Origin: Pseudomonas cavernae | GTDB taxonomy: Bacteria > Pseudomonadota > Gammaproteobacteria > Pseudomonadales > Pseudomonadaceae | Assembly: GCF_003595175.1 (NCBI RefSeq) | Contig: NZ_CP032419.1 | Coordinates: 496,001 to 560,000 of the forward strand | Length of the DNA stretch: 64,000 nt | Direction of reading: 5' to 3' | Shown here: positions 55,635 to 64,000 of the stretch, in pieces | Layout: the number at the start of each line of letters is the position of its first letter | Position numbering within the stretch: position 1 is the first letter of the stretch | Translations under genes and position numbers: made by a program | The notes under the pieces: generated by a model | Database searches by the model: none | What the model saw: the letters and a program-made list of their open reading frames with translations, nothing else | What the model was told of the DNA's origin: nothing

Positions 55635-55661
55635 TAAAAAAGCCCGGCTTGGAGCCGGGCT
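55635..55661 (-). terminator. Terminator between surA and pdxA
   Basis: On the minus strand a 9-bp stem AGCCCGGCT / AGCCGGGCT with a 3-base loop is followed by six T residues. It is 19 bp past the surA stop and so splits the lptD-surA part from pdxA-rsmA-apaG-apaH-glpE. Confidence 0.9.
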
Positions 55662-55680
55662 TGGATGTTTCTACAGCCCG

Positions 55681-56988
55681 TTAGAGCTTGATCTCGACGT
55701 AGGACTCATCGCGGATCTGGCGCAGCCAGGCCTGCAGTTCTTCGTCGTACTTGCGGTTGCGCAGGATGTTCAGCGCCTGCTGCTCGCGGAACTGCTCGCT
55801 GCTGTCGGTGGCGCGGCGGCCCATGACCTGAAGCACATGCCAGCCGTAGGTGCTCTTGAATGGCTTGGACAGTTCGCCGCTGGCGGTATTCGCCATCTGC
55901 TCGCGGAACTCGGGAACCAGCGCATTGGGGTCGATCCAGTTGAGGTCGCCGCCATTGAGCGCCGAGCCTGGGTCTTCCGAGAAGCTCTTCGCCAGCTCGC
56001 CGAAGTCTTCGCCGGCCTGAATGCGTTCGTAGAGGCGCTCGGCCAGGCGCTGGGCCTCAGCTTCGCTGCGGATTTCGCTCGGCTTGATGAGGATGTGGCG
56101 CACATGCACTTCATCCCGCACCTGGGCGCCGCCACCGCGCTTTTCCAGCAGCTTGAGGATGATGAAGCCGCCCGGGGTGCGCATCGGCTGGGTCACTTCG
56201 CCGGCCTTCAAGGCGCCAATCATGGCGTCGAACGGCGACGGCAGCTGGGCGGCCTTGCGCCAGCCCATGTCGCCGCCTTCCAGGGCGGTTTCACTGGCCG
56301 AGCGGGCGATCGCCAGCTGGGCGAAATCGGCGCCTTGCTGCAGTTGCTGATAGAGCTCGCTGGCCTGGCGGTCGGCGGCCTGGATGGCTTCTGAAGAGGC
56401 GCTTTCCGGCACCGGGATGAGGATGTTGGCCAGGTGGTATTCCTCGGACAGCTGCAGCTTGCCGAGGTCGGAGGCGAGGAAATTCTGCACTTCTTGCTCG
56501 GTGACCTGGATACGCTCGGCCACTCGACGCTGACGCACGCGGCTGATGATCATCTCGCGGCGCACCTGCTCGCGGGCGTCCTCGAAGGACAGGCCGTCAC
56601 GGGTCAGGGCGGCGCGGAACTGCTCGACGCTCATGCCGTTGCGCTGGGCGATGGTGCCGATCGCCTGGTTCAGTTCCTCGTCGGTGATGCGGATGCCCGA
56701 GCGATCGCCGATCTGCAGCTGGATGTCCTCGATGATCAGGCGCTCGAGCACCTGCTGGCTGAGCACATGCTCGGGCGGCAGCGCCGCGCCGCGCTTGGCG
56801 ATGGTCTGCTGGACCTCGCGCAGGCGCTGGTCCAGCTGGCTCTGCATGATCACGTCATTGTCGACGATGGCGACTACGCGGTTGAGCGGCTGCACTTCGG
56901 CCTGTGCCGAGGTGGCCAGAGTTGCATTTCCCAGCAACAGCGCGCCCAGCAGCAGCGGGCGCATGCAATCAGAAAGCTTGGTCTTCAC
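55681..56988 (-). CDS. surA: Periplasmic chaperone/peptidyl-prolyl isomerase SurA
   Basis: A GTG start at 56988 (family N-terminus [10 protein letters not shown]) is chosen, overlapping the end of lptD by 20 bp. The 435-residue product has a signal peptide, an N-terminal chaperone domain ([19 protein letters not shown]), two parvulin domains (about 175-275 and 288-385) and a C-terminal helix. It folds outer-membrane proteins such as LptD. Confidence 0.95.
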   Translation of the reverse strand: MKTKLSDCMRPLLLGALLLGNATLATSAQAEVQPLNRVVAIVDNDVIMQSQLDQRLREVQQTIAKRGAALPPEHVLSQQVLERLIIEDIQLQIGDRSGIRITDEELNQAIGTIAQRNGMSVEQFRAALTRDGLSFEDAREQVRREMIISRVRQRRVAERIQVTEQEVQNFLASDLGKLQLSEEYHLANILIPVPESASSEAIQAADRQASELYQQLQQGADFAQLAIARSASETALEGGDMGWRKAAQLPSPFDAMIGALKAGEVTQPMRTPGGFIILKLLEKRGGGAQVRDEVHVRHILIKPSEIRSEAEAQRLAERLYERIQAGEDFGELAKSFSEDPGSALNGGDLNWIDPNALVPEFREQMANTASGELSKPFKSTYGWHVLQVMGRRATDSSEQFREQQALNILRNRKYDEELQAWLRQIRDESYVEIKL

Positions 56989-59713
56989 GTTCACGGTAAC
57001 CTTCAATGCCTTTGTCGAGGAAGCCTTCAACCTTGTTGCCCACGACTCCGCCGAGGCCTTTGAGGATGATTTGCAGGAACACGCCGCGATCGCCCTGCTC
57101 GTTCAGGTCGGGCGACAGGCTGAACTCGTCGTAGTCGACCCAGTAACGGTTGACCAGACGCAGCTTCCAGCAACAGCTGTCGTACTCGAAGCCACCGAAG
57201 GCCTCGAGGGTGCGGCTGCGGTTGTAGTCGAACTGCCAGCGGGCGATGGCGCTCCATTGCGGCACGATCGGCCAGATGGTCGAGATATCGTGCTGCTCGA
57301 CCTTGTAGTAGTCCTTGATGGTTCGGCCGGTGACCGGGTCGAGGTAGTCGCCGCCCTGCTGCCATTGGCCGGTGCTCGAGTTGTACACAACGGTGTCATT
57401 GCGATAGCGGAAGCCAGCGTTGACCACCTTGTTCGGGTTGTCTTCCGGCTGGTAGTGGAACATCGCGCTGCCCGAGCGGGTGCTATGGCTGTCCGGGTCC
57501 CAGTTGAAGTCCGAGCTGAAGCGCCAGTCGCGGTTGAAGCGGTACAGGTACTCCAGGGCATAAGGCGATACCGAGGAGGTGGCGTCGTCGCGGTCGCGGA
57601 AGTCGATACCGGGCATCTGCACCTTGCGGTCGGCGAAGTAGTAGGCCTGGCCGATGCTGAAGGTTTGCCGCTCGAAACCGTCGGGCTGGATCCAGCGGTT
57701 GGTCGCACCCAGCGACAGCTGGTTGGCGTCGCCGATGCGGTCGTGACCGGAGAAGCGGTTCTCGCGGAACAGCGAGGAGTAGCTGAAGCTGCTCTCGCCG
57801 CTGTCGAACACCGGGATGTCGTCCTGGTCGCGTTCCGGGACATAGAGATAGAAGGCGCGCGGCTCGAGGGTCTGGCGGTAATTCTTGCCAAACCACTGGC
57901 TGTCGCGATCGAAGTACAGGCCGCTGTCGACGCTGTAGACCGGTACGCCACGATCCGGGGCATCGTCGAAGGTGCCGACCTGGCTCTTGCCGATGCTGTC
58001 CAGGTCGAGCTTGTAGTCGGTATAGAGATATTTGGCCGACGGCTTGAGGAAGCCCCAGGTCCAGTTGAGCGGCAGGCTGACGCCCGGCTCGACATGCGCA
58101 CGATCGCCGTTGGCGCGGGCCAGACCAAAGATCTGGCTATCGTACCAAGGGGTCGGGAGGCCGTTCTCGTCGATGAAGTTGCCTTCCCGCAGGTCGCGGT
58201 CGAAGCGCACGAACTCGGTCGCGTAGGTCAGGTTCAGCCCGCCCGGCTGGAACGGCAAGGCGCCATCCAGGGTCAGCTGCGGCAGCCGATCGTAGGGGGT
58301 GATGTCGGTCACCGTCGCCAGTTCGTAGGCATGCGCATTCAGGCGCGCGGTGTAACTGTCGCCGCGCCAGGTCAGGGTGCCGCGCTGGTTGACGTAGGCG
58401 GTGGAGTCGATGCCGAGATCGGTCTGCAGATCTTGGAAATAGTACGGATCGCTGATGTCGGTGTAGTCGACTTCTTGCAGCAGGCGCGAGTCCAGGCCGC
58501 CGATGTGTTTCCAGCTGTACAGCCAGCGCTGATCGGTGTACTCGGACTGCAGTTTGCGTTCGTCTTCCTGGTCGTCCAGGTAGGCGGCGCCGATCTGCCC
58601 TTGGCTGCTCTCGGTCAGGTAGCGCCCCTCACCCTCCAGCAGCAGGCCGCGATTGGCCATGTAGGTCGGGTAGAGCGTGGCGTCGTAGTTGGGCGCCAGG
58701 TTGAAATAGTACGGCGTCGCGATGAAGAAGCCGGTATCGCTCGAGGTGCCCAGGCTCGGCGGCAGGAAGCCGGACTGGCGACGGTCGTCGATCGGGAAAT
58801 AGATGTAGGGGGTGTAGAAGACCGGAACGTCTTTGACCCGCAGGGTCACGTTGGTGGCGGTGCCGAAGCCGGTGGCCGGGTTCAGCGTGACGTTGTTGCC
58901 CTTCAGGCTCCAGGCGTTGCTGCCCGGCTCGCAACGGGTATAGGTACCGTCCTTGAGGCGGATGATCGCGCTCTCTTCACGCTTGGCGTACAGCGCGTTG
59001 CCGCGGGTATGGCCTTTGTGCAGCACATACTCGGCGTTATCGACCTGGGCCTCGCCGTTGTCCAGTTGCAGCTCGGCACGGTCGCCGACCACCAGGGCGC
59101 CGTCGTCGCGCATGCGGACGTTGCCAACCAGTTCGCCACGGTTCTCCGCCTGGTGCAGGCTGGCCTCGTCGGCCTCGACCTGCAGGCTGCCCTGGCGCAG
59201 GACCACGTCGCCGGCCAGGGTGGCGACCTGCTTTTCCTGCTCGTAGCGCGAGGCCTTGGCCGAGATGTACATCGGCGCCTGACTCAGCGGGGTCTTGTCG
59301 TTCATCCCCGGACGGGTCGGCTCGATGTAGGCGCCGGCGCAATAGGGTCCGGTTTCCGCCAGTTGGGCTGGGGTCAGCTGATCCCGGGGTACCCAGTCGA
59401 GATGGCTGTAGTCGGCGCTGCGCGATTTGAGCCCCTTGCCCGCGCTTTCGGTGACCAGGGTGGTGGTCGGCGCGCCTTCCTCGGTGGTTTTGGTGCTGGT
59501 CGCACTGACGGCGCTGTCAGTATGCTCCGGGCGTGGCGGCAACGCGCCGGCTTCGGCCTTGGGCGCACAGGCCCAGCCGCCAGTGGGAGACACTTGGCAG
59601 TCAAACTGCTCGGCGGCGGCGACGTATTGGGTGGCTACAGGCTGCAAGGCCAGAAGGCTGCCGGTGACCAGCAGCGGGAATTTTTTACGAAACGCGGGGT
59701 AGTTTACTGCCAT
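56969..59713 (-). CDS. lptD: LPS-assembly protein LptD
   Basis: The ATG at 59713 ([18 protein letters not shown]) opens a signal peptide. The 914-residue product has an OstA-like jellyroll (about 130-300) and a C-terminal barrel; cysteines in the N-terminal CQV/WACAPK region and at DSCCWKL correspond to the disulfides needed for assembly. It inserts lipopolysaccharide into the outer leaflet with LptE. It overlaps surA and is divergent from amgK. Confidence 0.96.
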   Translation of the reverse strand: MAVNYPAFRKKFPLLVTGSLLALQPVATQYVAAAEQFDCQVSPTGGWACAPKAEAGALPPRPEHTDSAVSATSTKTTEEGAPTTTLVTESAGKGLKSRSADYSHLDWVPRDQLTPAQLAETGPYCAGAYIEPTRPGMNDKTPLSQAPMYISAKASRYEQEKQVATLAGDVVLRQGSLQVEADEASLHQAENRGELVGNVRMRDDGALVVGDRAELQLDNGEAQVDNAEYVLHKGHTRGNALYAKREESAIIRLKDGTYTRCEPGSNAWSLKGNNVTLNPATGFGTATNVTLRVKDVPVFYTPYIYFPIDDRRQSGFLPPSLGTSSDTGFFIATPYYFNLAPNYDATLYPTYMANRGLLLEGEGRYLTESSQGQIGAAYLDDQEDERKLQSEYTDQRWLYSWKHIGGLDSRLLQEVDYTDISDPYYFQDLQTDLGIDSTAYVNQRGTLTWRGDSYTARLNAHAYELATVTDITPYDRLPQLTLDGALPFQPGGLNLTYATEFVRFDRDLREGNFIDENGLPTPWYDSQIFGLARANGDRAHVEPGVSLPLNWTWGFLKPSAKYLYTDYKLDLDSIGKSQVGTFDDAPDRGVPVYSVDSGLYFDRDSQWFGKNYRQTLEPRAFYLYVPERDQDDIPVFDSGESSFSYSSLFRENRFSGHDRIGDANQLSLGATNRWIQPDGFERQTFSIGQAYYFADRKVQMPGIDFRDRDDATSSVSPYALEYLYRFNRDWRFSSDFNWDPDSHSTRSGSAMFHYQPEDNPNKVVNAGFRYRNDTVVYNSSTGQWQQGGDYLDPVTGRTIKDYYKVEQHDISTIWPIVPQWSAIARWQFDYNRSRTLEAFGGFEYDSCCWKLRLVNRYWVDYDEFSLSPDLNEQGDRGVFLQIILKGLGGVVGNKVEGFLDKGIEGYREREDQAF

Positions 59714-59839
59714 CTTATAAGTCCGGGCTTCCTGCGCGCCAACGGCCGCTGGGGCCGCACGCCACTCGATGGGCTGAAAAAGATGCTGGATAATAAAGCA
59801 TGCCCCGCACAACGGCTAGCGCCGTCGGAGACCCTTGTA

Positions 59840-61533
<1,694 letters not shown>

Positions 61534-61534
61534 G

Positions 61535-62314
61535 ATGCTCTGGCCGGCGACTGTCATCGGCGCCACCGCGGGGCTGGCCTTGGCCAACATTCCCGGGGCG
61601 CTGCTCGGCGCCTTGCTCGGCCAGGTGGTCGATCGCCGCCTGCGCCTGGACAGTTGGCGTGCGCTGCTGAGCCATCTGCGCGGCTCGCTGGCGGCGGCCC
61701 CGGCGCTGGACGAGGGCGAGCTGCTGTTCGTTCTCCTCGGCCGGCTGGCCAAGAGCGACGGTCAGGTGCTGGAGGCGCATATCCAACTGGCGCGCGGCGA
61801 GATGCGCCGCCTGCGCTTGGACGAGCAGGCGCAGCGCCAGGCCATCGATGCCTTCAGCCGTGGCAAGCTCGGTCAGGAGTCCCTGCGTTTGCCGCTGGAG
61901 CGCTTACGCACGCGGCGCGAGCGCGGCGAGGCGCTGTTGCGGGCCTGCTGGCGGATGGCCTGGGTCGATGGCCGAGTCAGCTCGCGCGAGCGCGAGCTGT
62001 TGCTGCGCTGGGGCCAGTGGCTGGGCTGGAGCGGCGAGGCGGTGACGGCGCTGGGGCGCGACTATCAGCCGGCCAGTCAGCCGCTGACCCATAACGCCGG
62101 CACCTATCAGGACGCCCTGCGCCTGCTCGGGGTGCAGGCCGACAGCGAGCCGGCGGCGATCAAGCGCGCCTACCGCCGTCTGCTCAGCCGCCATCACCCG
62201 GACAAGCTGGCCGGCAGCGGCGCCAATCCGGCGCGGGTGCGCGAGGCCACGGAGCAGACCCGAGAGCTGCACAGCGCCTACAGCCTGATTCGCGAGCGCC
62301 GCGGCTTTCGTTAA
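61535..62314 (+). CDS. djlA: DjlA-type co-chaperone (TerB + J domain)
   Basis: The ATG at 61535 gives 259 residues with an N-terminal membrane/glycine-rich helix (ATVIGATAGLALANIPGALLGALLG), a TerB-like helical domain (about 60-175) and a C-terminal J domain with H221-P222-D223. It stimulates DnaK at the membrane. Its stop overlaps the stop of the convergent DUF3530 gene (TTAA, 62311-62314). Confidence 0.92.
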   Translation: MLWPATVIGATAGLALANIPGALLGALLGQVVDRRLRLDSWRALLSHLRGSLAAAPALDEGELLFVLLGRLAKSDGQVLEAHIQLARGEMRRLRLDEQAQRQAIDAFSRGKLGQESLRLPLERLRTRRERGEALLRACWRMAWVDGRVSSRERELLLRWGQWLGWSGEAVTALGRDYQPASQPLTHNAGTYQDALRLLGVQADSEPAAIKRAYRRLLSRHHPDKLAGSGANPARVREATEQTRELHSAYSLIRERRGFR

Positions 62315-63285
62315 TCGGCTTGGGCCGCGCTCTGCAGATGCAAGGCCAGCCAGCCCTTGATGCGCCGATACAGCTGTTCCTGCTCGATCGCCGGGTTGCC
62401 CGGTAACGCCTTCATCGCCACCTGGGCATAGGCCGGCTGTGGCTGGCGCTTGCCGGCCTGGAGGCGCTGGCGGGCGGCGTCGCGCTCGTTGGCCTGGTCC
62501 TGATAGTAGAAATCACCGGCGGCCAGCTTCAGTTGCGGCAGCAGTTGCTCCAGCGCTGGGCCGAAGCCTTCCGGCTCGCGGGCGGCGACCAGCAGCAGAT
62601 TGTGGATCGGTGCCTCGGCATGCTCGCTGAGGTAGCGCGCGGCCCAGTAGGCGCCGCTGCCGTGACCGAGCAACACGATGCTGGCGGGTTGCTGCTGCTG
62701 GGCGACGGCGATGCCGGCCTGGATGCGCGCCAGCATCCGTTCGGCATGGGCCTGGCGCTGTTCGGCGCTGAAGCTCGGCGCTGCGTCCGGCGGCGCTGCC
62801 GCGGCTGCCTCGGGCGTGGCGCTGGCGGGCGCGTCTGCTGCTGGCGGCGCCTGCTCAATGCTGACTCCCGCGGTCGGCCGCACTGGCGGTATGGCGCCCT
62901 GTGGATCGGGCAGGCTGAGGCTGAGGCTATGCCAGCCGGCGTCCGGCAGCTTGCGCCGCAGCGGGCCGATGGCCTGCGGCCAGTCGGCACTTTCCGCATC
63001 GCCGGGGAGGAGGATCACCACGCCGCGGGGCTGGCTGACATTGGCCGGCCGCCAGAGGGCGAGGAACGACTCGTCGCCGGCTCGCAGCAGCTGTTGCTCG
63101 GCGGCGGGCAGCTGCCGCTCCAGCGCGCTGGCGGCGTCGGCGCTGCGTTCGCTGTGGCGGCGCTCGACCACCGGCGCCTGCTCCGGCTCGGCCGCCGGCT
63201 GCTCGGCGGCCAGCACGGGCTGGGCGCCGAGCAGCAGGAGCAGCAGGCACAGGGTGGGCAGTCGCGGACGGGGCAGGTGGCGCAT
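62311..63285 (-). CDS. DUF3530 family exported alpha/beta hydrolase-like protein
   Basis: A 324-residue protein with a signal peptide (MRHLPRPRLPTLCLLLLLLG) and an alpha/beta hydrolase-like layout: VVILLPGDAESADWP near 90-104 and LLGHGSGAYWAARYL in the nucleophile-elbow position. A long Ala/Pro-rich insert lies about 139-172. Family DUF3530; function unknown. Convergent with djlA. Confidence 0.87.
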   Translation of the reverse strand: MRHLPRPRLPTLCLLLLLLGAQPVLAAEQPAAEPEQAPVVERRHSERSADAASALERQLPAAEQQLLRAGDESFLALWRPANVSQPRGVVILLPGDAESADWPQAIGPLRRKLPDAGWHSLSLSLPDPQGAIPPVRPTAGVSIEQAPPAADAPASATPEAAAAAPPDAAPSFSAEQRQAHAERMLARIQAGIAVAQQQQPASIVLLGHGSGAYWAARYLSEHAEAPIHNLLLVAAREPEGFGPALEQLLPQLKLAAGDFYYQDQANERDAARQRLQAGKRQPQPAYAQVAMKALPGNPAIEQEQLYRRIKGWLALHLQSAAQAD

Positions 63286-63418
63286 CGTGGCATTCCGGGC
63301 CGGTGTGGTGCGGGCAGCCTACTGCGCCGCCGTGCGTTTGTCAGGCCGGGCTTGGCCAGCAGCGGGGCGGCTGGAGTAAGGTAAGGCGGCCGCCTCCGCC
63401 AGTCTCAGGATGTCCCGC

Positions 63419-64000
63419 ATGCCGCGTCTGCTCCGCCTTTGTCTGCTTCTCTGCGGCCTGTGCCTGCCGCACCTGGCCTTGGCGGCGCCGGCGCCCGTGC
63501 CGTTGGAGTTGAGCGCCGAGCAGCAGGCCTGGCTGGCGGCACACCGGCAACTGCGGGTCGGCGTGGTGCTGCAGGCGCCCTATGCGCAGCTGGATCGCCG
63601 CGTGCAGAAACTCTCCGGCGCCAATATCGAACTGATGGAGGCCCTGGCCGCGGCCCTGCGGGTCGAGTTGGAGTGGCACAGCTATGCCGACCAGACGGCG
63701 CTGGAGGCGGCGCGACGGGCCGGGCACATCGACCTCGCCCCTGGCCTCAGCCAGACCCCGGCGGGCCTGCGGCTGTGGCTGTTCTCCGCCCCCTATATGC
63801 GCGTGCCGCAGCTGCTGGTGGGCGAGCGCAGCAGCGCCGGCAGCATCGATCTCGAACAGCTCGGTGGCGCCGATCCACTCGCCGTGCGCAGCCCCAGCGC
63901 GGTGGCGGACTTCCTGCGCGGCACCTACAGCAACCTGCTGCTGCAGCCGGTGAACTCCGAACGCCAGGCCCTGCAACACCTGCGCGCCGGCCAGGCGAAG
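63419..64000 (+). CDS. Sensor protein with bacterial solute-binding type 3 domain, 3' partial (AgtS-like)
   Basis: The frame is open from the ATG at 63419 (AGGA 8 bp upstream; another in-frame ATG lies at 63410) to the window end, 194 codons. It starts with a signal peptide (MPRLLRLCLLLCGLCLPHLALA) and continues into a periplasmic solute-binding type 3 domain (AHRQLRVGVVLQAPYAQLD...FSAPYMRVPQLLVG). By position it corresponds to PA0600, the AgtS sensor kinase for GABA/delta-aminovalerate. The kinase part would lie beyond the window, so the assignment rests on synteny. Confidence 0.75.
   Translation, partial: MPRLLRLCLLLCGLCLPHLALAAPAPVPLELSAEQQAWLAAHRQLRVGVVLQAPYAQLDRRVQKLSGANIELMEALAAALRVELEWHSYADQTALEAARRAGHIDLAPGLSQTPAGLRLWLFSAPYMRVPQLLVGERSSAGSIDLEQLGGADPLAVRSPSAVADFLRGTYSNLLLQPVNSERQALQHLRAGQAK

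Noticed and set aside
56546..59839. Possible N-terminal extension of AmgK
   Set aside because: It is antisense to surA and lptD and has no similarity to kinases; the ATG at 59840 has a good ribosome site.

Overview
The window comes from a high-GC gammaproteobacterium, almost certainly a Pseudomonas close to the P. aeruginosa / P. alcaligenes / P. resinovorans side of the genus. From about 33.85 kb to the right end the gene order tRNA-Ile2, rmcA, rpoD, dnaG, rpsU, tsaD, plsY, folB, folK, cca, lipoprotein, SpoVR, yeaH, prkA, glpE, apaH, apaG, rsmA, pdxA, surA, lptD, amgK, murU, djlA, DUF3530 protein, sensor kinase matches, as I remember it, the PA0574.1-PA0600 stretch of P. aeruginosa PAO1. This half is conserved core genome.

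The left half (1 to about 33.4 kb) is accessory and is devoted to the catabolism of an aromatic, probably polycyclic or biaryl, compound. In order it holds: a DapA-family aldolase (cut by the window edge) with an aldehyde dehydrogenase; an envelope module of a DUF1302 barrel-like protein, a DUF1329 protein, a YCF48/BNR-repeat protein and an MMPL/RND transporter; a two-subunit Rieske dioxygenase with its own [3Fe-4S]-type ferredoxin; a single-domain VOC protein; and a type I extradiol dioxygenase. A divergent MFS exporter separates these from a second block: a second extradiol dioxygenase, two alpha/beta hydrolases flanking a lipocalin-like protein, an FAD monooxygenase, 2-oxopent-4-enoate hydratase, two unknown proteins, acetaldehyde dehydrogenase and 4-hydroxy-2-oxovalerate aldolase. 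Then come a Bcr/CflA-type MFS pump between two copies of an interspersed repeat, a chemoreceptor, a glutathione-reductase-type ferredoxin reductase, an alpha/beta hydrolase that has lost its nucleophilic serine, a second FAD monooxygenase, a cis-dihydrodiol dehydrogenase and a LysR regulator.

Read as a pathway (inference): the dioxygenase with ferredoxin and reductase makes a cis-dihydrodiol, the SDR rearomatises it, an extradiol enzyme opens the first ring, the hydrolase and/or DapA-type aldolase plus aldehyde dehydrogenase remove the side chain, an FAD monooxygenase makes a second catechol, the second extradiol enzyme opens it, and hydrolase, hydratase, aldolase and acylating aldehyde dehydrogenase deliver pyruvate and acetyl-CoA. 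The DUF1302/DUF1329/YCF48/MMPL set probably handles hydrophobic substrate at the envelope. The substrate cannot be named from sequence alone.

The core half contains the macromolecular synthesis operon (rpsU-dnaG-rpoD), folate genes, the SpoVR-YeaH-PrkA stress set, the LptD-SurA-PdxA-RsmA-ApaG-ApaH-GlpE series and the AmgK-MurU peptidoglycan recycling pair. No integrase, transposase, CRISPR array, rRNA or prophage genes were seen.
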